Below, one piece after another: positions 46,716 to 57,798 of a stretch of DNA of 64,000 nt. This stretch comes from Ursus arctos (taxonomy: Eukaryota > Chordata > Mammalia > Carnivora > Ursidae): positions 5,585,001-5,649,000 of the forward strand of contig NW_026622897.1 in assembly GCF_023065955.2 (NCBI RefSeq). Reading direction: 5' to 3'. Position 1 is the first letter of the stretch, and the number at the start of each line of letters is the position of its first letter. The position numbers and the translations under genes are program-made. The notes under the pieces were generated by a model. It was not told the origin of the DNA. It saw only the letters and a program-made list of their open reading frames with translations, and did not search any database.

Positions 46716-47022
46716 TGGTAAAGTTAATAAAGATTTCATAAGTCATTGAGTAAATAAGTTAGAGAAATAAGGCTGAGTTGGATGGGACTGACTTAGAAGA
46801 GAATGGGAATAAACGAGAGGTCAGCAGCCAAGAAGGACATTTCCAAGAGCAAAATCACAGGGATTAGGATGGAGTTTCAGGAGATAGAAAAATGTTTCTG
46901 AGACAATAGTATCAAACTATCATCCCCAAGGTGTCAGGTGGAACCCAGGTGTGATGGTGGAGCACCCTAAAAGGGCACTTCAAGGTGGAGACCTTTCACT
47001 GATCATGAATCATAGCCATCCT
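46716..47022. other. unique spacer
   Basis: Nothing recognised. Confidence 0.4.
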
Positions 47023-47025
47023 TTT

Positions 47026-47026
47026 T

Positions 47027-47086
<60 letters not shown>

Positions 47087-47113
47087 TTCTTTTCTTTTCT
47101 TTCTTTCTTTCTT
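47026..47113. repeat. (TTTC)n microsatellite
   Basis: About 20 TTTC units with a short TTTTC variant patch near 47083-47099. It leads into the T-rich end of a reverse SINE, so it probably grew from that SINE's A tail. Confidence 0.95.
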
Positions 47114-47124
47114 TTCTCTCTCTC

Positions 47125-47358
47125 TCTTTCTTTTTTTTTTTTTAAAGATTTGACAAAGAGAGAGCACAAGCAGGGGGAACAACAGCAGAAGAGAGGGAGA
47201 AGCAGGCTCCCTGCTGAGCCTGACAATCCTGGCGTCCTGGGATCTAGCCCTGAATCAGCCTAAGCAGGGAGCCCTACATGGGACTCGATCCCAGGACCCT
47301 GGGATCATGACCTGAGTCCAAGGCAGACACTCAACCAACTGGGCCACTCGGGCGTCCC
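47125..47358 (-). mobile_element. CAN-SINE (reverse), left member of nested cluster
   Basis: 'ttttttttttttaaagatttgacaaagagagagcacaag', then an internal duplication ('agcaggctccctgctgag' / 'agcagggagccctacatggg') and head 'caaccaactgggccactcgggcgtccc'. Confidence 0.9.
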
Positions 47359-47751
47359 TCTTTTTTTTTTTTTTTTAAGATTTATTTATTAGTGGGGCGC
47401 CTGGGTGGCTCAGTCGTTAAGCGTCTGCCTGCTGCTCAGGGTGTGATCCTGGCGTTCTGGGATCGAGTCCCGCGTCAGGCTCTTCCTCTGGGAGCCTGAT
47501 TCTTCCTCTCCCACTCCCCCTGCTTGTGTTCCCTTTCTCTCTCTGTCAAATGAATAAATAAAATCTTAAAAAAAAAAAGAAAAAAAAGATTTATTTATTA
47601 GAGAAGGCGGGAGGGCGAAGGGAAAGAATCTCAAGCAGACTCCCTGCTGAGCTTGGAACCCGACCTGGGCTCCATCCCAAAACCCTGAGTTCATGACCTG
47701 AGCCAAAATCAAGAGTTGGACGCTCTACCAATTGAGCCACCCAGGCGCCCC
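47359..47751 (-). mobile_element. CAN-SINE (reverse), split by a later SINE
   Basis: T-rich tail and 'aagatttatttattag' at 47359-47392 continue at 47586-47751 with 'agaaggcgggagggcgaaggg', 'tcaagcagactccctgctgag' and the head 'ctctaccaattgagccacccaggcgcccc'. The break is the insertion site of the forward SINE. Confidence 0.92.
47393..47585 (+). mobile_element. CAN-SINE (forward) nested in a reverse SINE, TSD 47377-47392 / 47586-47601
   Basis: Complete forward SINE with a 16-bp duplication of the host SINE tail (aagatttatttattag). It is the youngest member of the cluster. Confidence 0.95.
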
Positions 47752-47945
47752 GTTAGCTGTCCTTTCTAAAATGAATTGATCATGAAATTGTAACTGCTGC
47801 TTGGGTTTTTCTCCTCCTGCAAAGACTCCGTGTCTGATCTGCCCTAAACCGATTTTCCAGAGAAGGTAATGGAAAATATCTGCCTAGGTAGAGCATGGAA
47901 GGAAATGTTATTCCTGTAAATATTAAACTGCGTGCTGTATCAGTG
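47752..47945. other. unique spacer
   Basis: Nothing recognised. Confidence 0.4.
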
Positions 47946-48163
47946 TAGTGGTTCTCAATCAAGGGCGGTTTGGGTACCCCCAGGGACATTTGGCCTGGAG
48001 ATGTTTTTTATTGTCACAACTGGGGGGGGGGGAGGAGTGCTAGTAACTGGCATCTACTGTAGGGGCCAGAGATGCTATTGAAAATCCTACCAGGTTTAGG
48101 CCAGCTCCCCACAAAGAATTACCCGGTCTAAAATGTCAACAATGCCGAGGTCGAGAAATCCTG
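47946..48163 (+). mobile_element. MER20 (hAT-Charlie DNA transposon), copy 1
   Basis: Near full-length: 'agtggttctcaatcaagggcgg', 'ggacatttggcctggagatg', 'ttgtcacaactggggg', 'aagaattacccggtctaaaatgtcaacaatgccg', ending with the inverted terminus 'gagaaatcctg'. Non-autonomous, with no ORF. Confidence 0.9.
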
Positions 48164-50202
48164 TATCAGAGTGAGCTGGATTGAGAGGTCCTGGCTCATG
48201 AGATACGCATTCCTCATTCCTAATTCTGTGTCCTTTGCACAGCTACCTAGCTTCTCTAATGGATCTCAATAGATAAAGCTGCTTGCCATGACCCCCGTAT
48301 AGTGGACATACACGATGATGAACCATTCTAAACAGTAGGAAGACAAACACAAATGTAGCGACTGACCATCAGAGGCGGGGACTGTCAGTCCCTTCCCCAC
48401 CCCCAATCCTGAGCGGCTGCCACGTCTCAGGTCTGAGCACCTGCCTCCGGGAGAACTGCAGGGCCCCTGCACTGGCCTCCTAACCTCCACCTTAAGCTCC
48501 TTTTAGTCCATTTTTGGAAACCGAAACTAGACTTGTTTTCCTGAAATACTGCTTTCGGCGTATGACTTTCCCTGATCAGGATACTGTGAGATATTGACAC
48601 TATCTTCTGTATCGATCCTCGAACTGCCTGCCTCCCAAACCCCGTCTTGATCTGACCCTGCTATCCCTCCAAACCTACTCCTATTAGCTGGTTTCTTAGT
48701 GCTCCCATCCTTGCTCTGACTCGTCTCCTGCCTCCTGCTTCTCCATCAGCTCCACGGTCCTATCTACATCCCACTGGTCCTGAGGCTGGGCTCCCTTCAC
48801 TTCCTCCAGAAAGCCCTTTGTTCTCACTCCTACCCACCTGCCCTTCTCTTCCAAATCCTTTTCGGCCTATTCATCAGTCTTACGCAACTTAAATCCAAAT
48901 TATTCCCTATTTTTAAATATATTTTTATTTTGGATTCTCTAAAGAGATTGTAAACTTCTCTGTGTTAAGCTGTTGAAAGACAGGAGTTTCATACTAAAGA
49001 CTCACTTTGCATTAAAGACTTTCCCAAGCTCTCCCCGTGTGACTCACCCCAGCCTGATGACAACCCTCCCTCGAGCCTCACTCGACCCATACAGACCTTT
49101 ATCACAGCACCTGGAATTAACTCTTCCTGGTACTTTTTGTTTACATATATCTCTCTCCCCTAGCTAGATGGTATACAGGAACCATATCTTAATTATTTTT
49201 ATTTTATTTAACTCATACATTCTGCCCCAGGTTCCATTTTTCCATACCACTAATTGATTTTTTAAAATCTGTAAACCATTGAGAGCATTTCCCTTCACCC
49301 TCGCAGACTATGACGATCTTATATGATGGGCTTTTCATTAGCCACCTGAGTCATCAAAGTGGCGTTCAAGAGAAATAGGAGAGATTAGGAAGTCTAAACA
49401 TACAGTAGGCTCTTCCCCAGAAAGGCTTTGAAATATGAATCTGAGAAGGAACAGAAGCTGTTCCAGACCATAAGGTAATATAGCACAAATATAAAACATT
49501 ACCAATGAAAATATCACTACCCAACATAGGATTTTAGAAAAGGGGAGGAAGAAACTTATTTCTGTTTCTGCCCTTTATCATCTGCTTCTCTCTCACATGC
49601 CCAGATGAGCTGGAAGAACAGAGAGATAGAAAAAAGAAATTCTAAAATCTCTACTCAGTATTAACATTGGGAATGAGAATTATCTTTAAAACTGGCTTAG
49701 GCCTGTATTTATTTCATGTTGTGCAGTTTTTAGTGTGGGGAGAATAGGAAGCCAACTGAAAAAGACTCCATCCTAATTTTTCCTCATTCAATGTATAAAA
49801 TGCCCTTCAAACAAAACATTCTTGCTTCAATACATGACGATCAGAGAATCAAACAAATGGAAACCATGTCATTGTTGGTACTTACATCTGGGCAGCTGGA
49901 AATGATGGCGTGACTGGCATGGTGGCTTCAGAATGTACTAACAATTCTCTCTGTTTTGTTTGGCTCCTATATATGCTCTTCTAATTTGCATGCATAATTA
50001 CCTAAATGCCAAGCAATTATCCACTTTCCTCACACGGTGATTTATGCATGTGAACAATCCTTCCCCTTCACTAATTTTCATGCCTCCACCCACAGTCACA
50101 TCAGACAAGGTGCCATGTGTCTGCCAATCGCCTTCTCTTAGATCAAATCTAGGGATATTTCTGTAGCCCTGGGACTGTCCTATTATTTCCCAGAGCTCTT
50201 CC
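48164..50202. other. intergenic sequence with probable L2 at about 48550-49200
   Basis: Pyrimidine-rich phrases such as 'cactggtcctgaggctgggctccctt', 'cctccagaaagccctttgttctcac' and 'ctagatggtatacaggaaccatatct' resemble forward L2 3' sequence. The remainder is unassigned and holds no gene. Confidence 0.45.
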
Positions 50203-50218
50203 CCATGAACCAGTTTTT

Positions 50219-50413
50219 TTTTAAGATTTTATTTATATATTTATTTGACAGAGAGAGACAGCCAGCGAGAGAGGGAACACAAGCACGAGGAGTGGGAGAG
50301 GAAGAAGCAGGCTCCCAGCAGGGGAGCCTGATGTGGGGCTCGATCCCAGATCGCCGGGATCACGCCCTGAGCCGAAAGGCAGACGCTCAACGACTGCGCC
50401 ACCCAGGCGCCCC
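50219..50413 (-). mobile_element. CAN-SINE (reverse) with near-exact TSD
   Basis: Full reverse SINE ('agccagcgagagagggaacacaagc', 'ggggagcctgatgtggggctcg', head ending 'cgccacccaggcgcccc'). The flanks 'cccatgaaccagttttt' (50202-50218) and 'cccatgaaccaattttt' (50415-50431) match with one difference. Confidence 0.94.
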
Positions 50414-50536
50414 ATCCCATGAACCAATTTTTTAAATCCTGTCTTCATTGAAGAAAGTTACGTTCTGGCATTTCTGGCAAATCATACATTTCTCACTGGT
50501 CTCAGTACGTCCATGTATTCTATCTCTTTTATAAAC

Positions 50537-50660
50537 CAGTGTTTCTCAAAGGGTTATCTGAAGATCAGAATCAGCGGGGTTGTTTGTTAAAAATGCAATT
50601 TGGGGGCCCATTCAGACCCATAGAATCAGAATCAGTGGTGGTGACATGCAGTCTGCATTT
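50537..50660 (+). mobile_element. MER5A-like (hAT-Charlie) fragment
   Basis: 'cagtgtttctcaaagggttatctgaagatcagaatcagc', 'gtttgttaaaaatgcaa', 'ggggcccattcagacccatagaatcagaatcagtgg'. Partial DNA-transposon relic. Confidence 0.75.
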
Positions 50661-51066
50661 TTTATGTAGTATTTTTAATTTTTAATTGTGGTTAAATACA
50701 CACGGAATTGACAATCATAACCATTTTTAAGTGTGCGGTTCAGTGGCATCAAGCACAATCACATTGTTGTGCGGCCATCACCACCTTCTATTTCCAGAAC
50801 CCCTTTCATTTTGCAAAACTTGAACTCGATACTCATTAACAGTGACTCCCCGTTTTCCCCCAACCCCAGCCCCTACAACCACCATTTTACTTCTGTTTCT
50901 ATGAATTTGACTACTCTAGGTGCCTCATATAAGTGGCATAATAGAGTACTTGCCCTTTTGTGACTAGCTTATTTCACTTAGCAAGCCTGCAAGATTCCTT
51001 CATGTTGTAGCATATGTCAGAATTTCCTTCTTATTAAAGGCAGACTAGTATTCCGTTGATGTATAT
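50661..51066 (-). mobile_element. L1M 3' UTR region (reverse)
   Basis: 'ttgtggttaaatacacacggaattgacaatc', 'accatttttaagtgtgcggttcagtggcatc', 'cattgttgtgcggccatcacc', 'ctcatataagtggcataatagag', 'cttatttcacttagcaa'. A common antisense L1 pattern, degraded. Confidence 0.85.
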
Positions 51067-51720
51067 AAGGAATCTGCAGTTTTAACAGGCATTGTAAGGT
51101 AATACTCACACTAGGGTTTGTAACCACCACCAAGTTTTCTGGCATTCAAATTTCACTTCCCTAAAGTACAGATTTGGAAAGTTCTGTTCATCACCTCACA
51201 ACAGTGTAAAGAAAAAAAAAAGGTGCTTTTATAATTTTCATAATTACTGAATTTTCAAAATGAATATTCAGGAGAAGCTAGTAATACTCCGGAAATACAG
51301 GCAACTTCAAATACCACGACTGTTAAACTTAGCTCTTCTTCAGTGTGCCCTTTCACACCGGTGAATGCACATTTGCTGAGGTCAGAAGGAAGGGGTCCTC
51401 CATGCTTTTCGGTAGCTCCTTTCCAGCGACTAGGAGAACTGGACTGACACCTCTCTTTGATGCTATAGGAAAGAGCTCAAGCAGCAAATTCAAAGACTTC
51501 TGTTTTAGACGGCTGCTCCCTGCAGGCCAAAGTTTCATGTTCAATGTTAGAGAGAGAGAGAAAGAACAACCATTGAGCCCAGGGCTGAAGGCTGAAACAA
51601 GTAATCACTGTCCCTGAGAATTATTCCTGTTTGAGTTAATCTTCCAAACTCAGACTCCTTTTAGGCTCTTGATATCTCACAATGATACATGAACTTTGAT
51701 TTGTTCATATTACCCTATGT
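51067..51720. other. unique intergenic sequence
   Basis: No gene. A 90-codon plus frame at 51345-51617 has no recognisable motif. Confidence 0.4.
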
Positions 51721-51721
51721 A

Positions 51722-51935
51722 AGTGGTTCTTAACCAGGGGCAATTTTGCTCCCCCGGGGACATTGACATGTCTGGAGACATTTTTGACAGTCAAGACTCA
51801 CGAGCGGGGGTTAGGGCATGGGAGGGGGTGCTACTGGCAACTAGTGGATGGAAACCAGTGATGCCATTAACAGCCTACAATACACAGGACTTCTTCTGAA
51901 ACAGAATTATTCAGTCCAAGTTGGCCGTTGAGCTG
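51722..51935 (+). mobile_element. MER20 (hAT-Charlie DNA transposon), copy 2
   Basis: 'agtggttcttaaccaggggcaattttgct', 'gacatgtctggagacatttttgacagtcaagac', 'gtgctactggcaactagtgg', 'cctacaatacacaggac', ending 'ttggccgttgagc'. More diverged at its 3' end than copy 1. Confidence 0.88.
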
Positions 51936-52230
51936 GATTGAAAAGCTTTGTCCTGTTTGCTGTTGTCCTGCCCTGGTCATTCTCTGTTCCACCTACTTCC
52001 TGCCCCTCTACCCTTTGCTGCCTTTCTCTTAACATTTGTATCGCAAACAGGTTCTTGGCTTGGGTAATTTGCCCTGGCCCAGCTTTATCGTGGGACCTGC
52101 CTGAACAGTTAGGACAAATGATAGAGCTTACCAGAGAGCGTGTGCTTTCCCGAGCACCTAGGGTATAAGAGAGGCTCAGCTTGGCAGGGTTGCTTTAATC
52201 CTCTGGAGAAAAGTCCAGAGGGATTTGTTT
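51936..52230. other. unique spacer
   Basis: Nothing recognised. Confidence 0.4.
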
Positions 52231-52245
52231 CCCTTTTCTTCCTTT

Positions 52246-52464
52246 CATTTATTTATTTTTTTAGATTTATTCATTTATTTTAGAGAGAGCGAGAGAGCAC
52301 GCAAGTAGGGGGAGGCACAGAGGGAAAGGGAGAGAGAGAATCACCAACAGACTCCCCGACTGAGCTCAGAGCCTGAAAAGGGGCTCAATCCCAGGACCCT
52401 GAGATCATGACTTGAGCCAAAATCAAGAGTCGACTGCTTAACCAACTGAACCACCCAGTTGCCC
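52246..52464 (-). mobile_element. CAN-SINE (reverse), TSD 52231-52245 / 52465-52479
   Basis: Full reverse SINE (GA-rich block, 'cccaggaccctgagatcatgac', head 'ccaactgaaccacccagttgcc'). Exact 15-bp duplication (cccttttcttccttt). Confidence 0.95.
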
Positions 52465-52479
52465 CCCTTTTCTTCCTTT

Positions 52480-53464
52480 TTTAGATTAACTTGATCTTTG
52501 GGCCTCTCATGGAAGAACTGAGTCAAATAATAAAGCCCAAACAGTGTTTTCACGGTGCTGTTGGCTCTTGCCTTCAAAAATCCCAAGTAATTCTAATGGT
52601 TGCTTTTCATATACCCTTGAAAGAGTGTAGATATTTTTACTGATACACTCCCTGCCATTTGCCTGCAGCGGGTTTCTCAGTGGAAACTCGAAATGGATCT
52701 GCAGGTCCCATGGCTGTGGTAGAGGATGAGCGGGGCCCCAGAGAGGAGGGCGGTGGGAGAGCAGTGAGAAGAAAGAGGGCATATGCTGGTGACTTCGCCA
52801 CGCCTTTGTGAGACCACAAGGATTTTTGTTGTTTTGTTTTAGGAGGGAGGGAATAAGAGACTGGAATGAACATTTATTTTGGCAATATTTGCTTCAGACT
52901 TGCAAAGTCCATCGTGTGCAAAATGCCAATCCTCAAATAAGACAGTATAATCCCTAAGGTTTTGAATAATCAAATTCAGTATTTCTGAGCGTCCCAGGAA
53001 CATGGCTGAGGTGTCACAGACCAGAGAGTGTGCATTTTCTCACTTCCCTGGAATAGAATATCTACCATCTATTTATGTTATTATCCTTATTAATCCTTTT
53101 CATGTATTTTGTTATTAATGCTCACAAAGTCCTATGGGGATTAAGACTTATGCAAATCTCACAATTCTAAAATGTTCATTTTTCACATTTTCATCCTTGG
53201 AGTCAGGATGCATCTTACGGTATCTTATAGTTACTGTGAGAAAGACAGCACGTATGACACCATTGCCTGCTTGTGAGCAAACTGGGGTTTTACTCCTGGT
53301 GGCATGAAAGGGACAGCAGTGAAGCATGACTTGGAAGAAAATCCTAGGAACAACAGTAGAGATGTCTTCTAAAAAAGAAGCATGACCAATGCTCTTGATG
53401 GCATAGAGACCAATATTGTGTCGAAAAAACGGGGACATGGATGACTCTGACTCAAAAGTGATTC
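52480..53464. other. unique intergenic sequence
   Basis: No gene recognised. A 96-codon minus-strand frame at 53148-53438 is the clearest one but shows no domain that I know. Confidence 0.4.
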
Positions 53465-53475
53465 AGAAAGGTCTC

Positions 53476-53666
53476 GGGACACCTGGGTGGCTCAGTCGGT
53501 GAAGCATCTGCCTTCGGCGCAGGTCATGATCTCAGGGTCATGGGATCGAGACCCACATTGGACTCCCTGCTCAACGGGGAGTCTGCTTCTCCCTCTACCC
53601 CTCACCCACTCTCGTGCTCTCTCTCTCTCACTTTCTCTGTCTCAAATAAATAAAATATTTAAAAAA
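53476..53666 (+). mobile_element. CAN-SINE, TSD 53465-53475 / 53667-53677
   Basis: 'gggacacctgggtggctcagtcggtgaag' head, CT block, AAATAAATAAAATATT tail. Exact 11-bp duplication (agaaaggtctc). Confidence 0.95.
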
Positions 53667-53677
53667 AGAAAGGTCTC

Positions 53678-53939
53678 ACTATGTAAAATTTGAGAAAGAC
53701 ATTAAATAGTGTATTTTCCTAAGTTTTTCTTTTTCAGGGTTATATATGAATAAAATCTGAATATATTTAAATGAGCTTTTTAAATAAGTATGAAATAAAA
53801 ATTCTGCATCATAGGAAAGCATTGTGTCTAATTGGCAGTGTTTTCTTTTCCTACTCATATGTGGGAGAATGATGAGTCTGACAATAGGCAGAATATTAGA
53901 TTTCCATGAAATGTGATATTATCCTTTTCTTGTCCGTAA
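53678..53939. other. AT-rich unique spacer
   Basis: Nothing recognised. Confidence 0.4.
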
Positions 53940-54065
53940 AGAAAAAAAGTCTTAACGGCATTAAGACTCTTGCCTAAGGTCACACAACTAAGTGGCAGAA
54001 TTAGGATATGACCTTAGTTGTTTCTAATTCCAAAGTCCTTTCTTATTTCCCACTGCATTGTCTTG
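53940..54065 (-). mobile_element. MIR fragment (reverse)
   Basis: 'cttgcctaaggtcacacaactaagtggcagaattagg' followed by 'ccaaagtcctttcttatttcccactgc', the reverse MIR core. Confidence 0.8.
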
Positions 54066-54307
54066 CTCCTTTACTGAATTTTTCTTTAAAATTGTAGAAT
54101 TGTTTCTTTATTTTCATTGACATTTTGTAGCTCTAGAACCAGAACATTTACTCCCCCACCTTTTTTTTTAATCTTTCTAAGTTCTTTTACCATGTGATGT
54201 ATGAACTCAATAATTTGGTAATGATTTTGGCCTCATGGAAGCAAAATCTGACTTTTTGTTCCAATTTTTAATAGGACTTCCCAAAACATTTTAAAATTTA
54301 ATAGAAA

Positions 54308-54490
54308 GAATGGATGTTTATCGAGTTCCAGCTACACGAGGCACTGTGTTTGTGAGGTAGATATTATTGCCTCCACTGTAAAGATGAGGAGACCGAGTCC
54401 CACAGAATTTAAGTATCTTATTCAAGGTCATACTGACAATAAGTGACAGGGCTAGGACTTTGGGTTCTTTTGACTCTGAGTGGTCATGTC
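54308..54490 (-). mobile_element. MIR (reverse)
   Basis: 'atggatgtttatcgagttccagct', 'ggtagatattattgcctccactgtaaagatgaggagaccgag', 'caaggtcatactgacaataagtgacagggctaggac'. Near full-length reverse MIR. Confidence 0.88.
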
Positions 54491-54625
54491 TTTTCCCAAT
54501 ACACAAAAAGCAATAAAGTATATCAGTTCACCGTTATTAGATACTATTGAAACAAAGTTATACTTGTCTGATGAGAAATAATTGAATAATGCATATCTAC
54601 TCTACCCCTTACATATACTTCTTTT

Positions 54626-54810
54626 TTTTTTTTACGATTTTATTTATTTATTTGAGAGGGAGAGAGATAGCGAGAGAGAAAACGAGCAGGGAGGAGAGGG
54701 AGAAGCAGACTCTCTGCGAGCAGGAAGCCCAACATGGGGCTCGATCCCAGGACTCCGGGATCATGACCTGAACCAAAGATGCTTAAGGGACTGAGCCACC
54801 CCGGAGCCCC
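54626..54810 (-). mobile_element. CAN-SINE (reverse), TSD 54610-54625 / 54811-54826
   Basis: Reverse SINE with poly(T), 'agcaggaagcccaacatggggctcg' and head 'gggactgagccaccccggagcccc'. Exact 16-bp duplication (tacatatacttctttt). Confidence 0.95.
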
Positions 54811-54826
54811 TACATATACTTCTTTT

Positions 54827-55416
54827 CCATTGTCGTGTTTGGTATTAAATAGTAGCACTGCTGCTTCTCAGGCAACCTCATCCAGACATAAAATGATCCC
54901 AGTTACTAACTCCTCAGGTGCTACATACATATTAATGCTGTATTAGATTCCTTGGCAACCCTGCTTCCATCAGCAAAGACGGGATTTTTCCCTGTGCTCC
55001 AATCCGAAGCTTTAGAGATGCCCGGAGCAATGAGCCCTTTAAGGAGCATGTTCTAAGACTCAGAATCAGGAGTGGTCGTTCAAGACTGTCATTCTCTGAT
55101 ATTGACATCGAAACAGGGTCAGTCAACCCATCATTCCACCGCCATCTTTTCCCAGTTTTATTTAAATACAAGTGACATATAACAATTTAAGGTATGCAGC
55201 GTAATGATTTGATATAGGTATCACTGTGAAATGATTACTCCACCCCTCATTTTTATGAGCATTCCGGGAACATGGTGAGAAGTTACTCAGTTACTATTGC
55301 AAGCAGCATGAAGAAAAGGTTTTTTTTAAATTAACAAGTTATATGAATCTCTGAGCTAGTATTTCAAAAAAGTTGGACTACTAATTCTTGTACATGTTAT
55401 TACCAGAATAAACTTT
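54827..55416. other. unique sequence, possible LINE relic at 55150-55260
   Basis: 'gttttatttaaatacaagtgacatataacaatttaaggtatgcagcgtaatgatttgatataggtatcactgtgaaatgattac' resembles an antisense L1 3' UTR (55153-55245). The rest is unassigned. Confidence 0.45.
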
Positions 55417-55429
55417 AAAAGCATTTCTA

Positions 55430-55628
55430 GGGGCGCCTGGGTGGCACAGCGGTTAAGCGTCTGCCTTCGGCTCAGGGCGTGATCCCGGCGTTCTGGGATC
55501 GAGCCCCACATCAGGCTCTTCCGCTATGAGCCTGCTTCTTCCTCTCCCACTCCCTCTGCTTGTGCTCCCTCTCTCGCTGGCTGTCTCTATCTCTGTCAAA
55601 TAAATAAATAAAATCTTAAAAAAAAAAA
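55430..55628 (+). mobile_element. young CAN-SINE, TSD 55417-55429 / 55629-55641
   Basis: Very regular ursid-type SINE: 'ggcgcctgggtggcacagcgg' head, 'catcaggctcttccgctatgagcctg', CT block, AAATAAATAAATAAAATC tail and poly(A). Exact 13-bp duplication (aaaagcatttcta). Closest in the window to the 36.8 kb copy. Confidence 0.96.
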
Positions 55629-55641
55629 AAAAGCATTTCTA

Positions 55642-56689
55642 TGTCCGGACTAAAAATACTTTTTGAAAAAAGCATACACAAGTAACAAGAAGATCAAGAT
55701 GGTCATATATAAAGTTTAGTTATATAAACAGTAAACTTTAAGAAGCTCCTGTAGTCAGATTTCATTATTGTATTACTGCTCATCGAGACACTGCAAATGA
55801 ATTACTATTGTAACAAACAGATTAACTTAAAACTGAACATGGATAGCCTACTTGTGCTAATGAGTCAGGATTTTTATTTTTATTATTTATTTATTTATTG
55901 AACAATGATGTGTAAATTTCCACTTACAAGCTTATCAATCAGGCACTTTGTGATGACCGAATTAAAACTGGTAGAAGACAATACAGCCATTAATGATGGG
56001 GGAAGGAATTACATTTCATGCTCTATTCTTACCTACAAAGATCATCACAGAGCAGGAAGCTTTGAGTGAAAGAACCAGAGTACATAACAGTCTCGTCAGG
56101 GTCACACCCACAGGGATGCGTATACAAATGTGGTCTTTTTGGCAACTCTCAACGTTAACAGGTGGCACAAGGAGAAGCTACTTCTGACAGAATTGCTAAG
56201 AAGGTGTCAAAACAGTTCAAGAAGTTGATATGGAGAAACTACCAAAAGTCCAGAATGTCAAAGTTGAGAAATGTATTTAATTCATTGACTTATTCATTCA
56301 TCGAATGCATACTGGACACTCACTGTGTGCAGACACTTTGTGGGAAGCCAAAACTACTAAGGTCGCCTGCTGGCAGAGAAAGCTTAGTTGTGCTGAGGGC
56401 GGCACAAAGAGATGGAAGAGGCTTTTAACAAAGAGAAGTGACCTCTCTCTTTCTTACCAAAAGCCAAGAGAAAAACTTTGTTTTAACTTATAGTAGTATA
56501 TTAATGAGATTCTAAGCTTCCCCCCACTTTGCTACTACTAAGAGTCTCCTTTAATATTGTGATAATGCTTTATCAGTTAAATTGCTTAAAAGATAACAGA
56601 ATTCATGTTACCTCAAGAGCAATGGTCATGCCAATTAAGTTGGGGGAAGCTTTCCTGCAGGAAAACCTGCATTGCCCTGTCCTCACTTC
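55642..56689. other. unique sequence; short L2/MIR relic at 56270-56350
   Basis: A (TTTA)n-rich patch lies at 55869-55899. 'gacttattcattcatcgaatgcatactggacactcactgtgtgc' is a reversed L2/MIR terminus. No gene. Confidence 0.45.
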
Positions 56690-56704
56690 AAACAGTATCC
56701 ACAA

Positions 56705-57798
56705 GAGATGCCCTACTGGGTTCAAGTGATGGCGCCCCTCAGGATAAAGACCCTGCACGGATCGCTCAGCCCAGGAGCCAGCGAGAAGGGTCCCCATTCC
56801 AGGACTTGGCTCCTATGCACATTCAATGGTCCTGGTGTAGGATGAAGCGCTTTCTGAAGCCATTAGGGCTCCACGTGGAGGCATGGATGCTGGAAAAGAT
56901 GCTCAGTCCAAGCAGAGTCCTCCTCCCGGGGTTCGAACACGAGCTCAATGTCCTGCTCCAGATGAGAGAGCCCAAATCCGAAGGCAAGGTTGGAATCTTC
57001 ATCACCGGCGGGCGCCGGGACCGGAAGTGAGCCAGAAGGCTGATTGGCATTTTGGCCGCGAACCCCCCTCCCTCACGCCCGGGAGGAAACGGTGTGGAGG
57101 CACAATGATGCTTAGCCTGGAAACCATCAAGTCTCTGGAAAGAGAGAATGTTTCTTCTGGGGCTTTCCTCTCCACCGCAGTGATGAGCAGCCTGGATGAA
57201 GCCATCAGTCCCTGGAAATAGGTCGGGAGACTGTCCAGGAACCTGTTACCAAACAGTGTGATTAGGACCTCAGTGCAGGGGGCTGGGTCTGGGAAAACTT
57301 GTCCCCATTGCTGGTACCCTCAGCGGCCCAGTCTGAACTCTGCCTTTGTTCCTGTGGCTAAGGGGGCAAGGATTGCCAGTGGTCTACCCACGTTTCTCCT
57401 GCATAGATGGTTGTTTAAAGATTCAACCGTGAGTTATAATAAAAAAGAAACTTTAAAAAAACGTACATAGGTATAGATTAGTATTGTCAAGAGAGGCAAT
57501 CTTGCTTTGCTTGTTCCAAATGGGAAAAAGCTAAGAATTCACAAATGGTTGTTTCTGCTTTTTCATGGTGTTTTGCGTTAGGTGGGCGTGGCTAGGATCT
57601 TTCATGTTCCAGGGAGCTTTTGTAGATAAGGGAGAACTTTACTGTTTATTTTTTCATTAATGCTAATTTTGAGAGCAAAATGTTTCATTGATACTTAAAA
57701 AGCTTTATAAACCCAATGGGTAAGTGTTGAAACATTGATGACAAGCTGATTCCATTCTCTTTGGCTTTTAGTTAAAAAGAAGTCTGTTATGTTTTCAA
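56705..57798 (+). pseudogene. processed retrocopy, KHDC3/OOEP/DPPA5-like (oocyte KH-like) protein, frame-broken
   Basis: A GC-richer 1.1 kb block sits between exact 15-bp duplications (aaacagtatccacaa, 56690-56704 and 57826-57840) and ends in an A-rich tail (57799-57825), as L1-driven retroposition gives. A first frame starts at 56708 (MPYWVQVMAPLRIK) and stops at 56845. The main KH-like part is in another frame (about 56810-57030): a W-S-W segment, then HVEAWMLEKML, a P-S-R-V-L-L-P-G turn and EHELNVLLQM, ending in a G-G-R-R strand. Sequence resuming in a third frame contains ADWH, where the family has an A-x-W/Y-H motif, and stops at about 57221. This helix-strand order fits the atypical KH fold of KHDC3L, OOEP and DPPA5, known from the oocyte subcortical complex and early embryo. 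At least two frame changes make it non-functional. The family call is from memory and moderate; the retroposition evidence is strong. Confidence 0.7.

Noticed and set aside
47026..47145. Phe/Leu/Ser-rich and Lys/Glu-rich frames at the TTTC repeat
   Set aside because: Pure translation of a tetranucleotide microsatellite.
53148..53438. 96-codon minus-strand frame as a possible retrocopy or transposase remnant
   Set aside because: No recognisable domain, no poly(A) or flanking duplication, and no codon or splice support.
55430..55628. tRNA-like heads with box A/B in the SINEs as tRNA genes
   Set aside because: They are retroposed SINE heads with degenerate tRNA sequence and no intact cloverleaf; no separate tRNA gene was seen.
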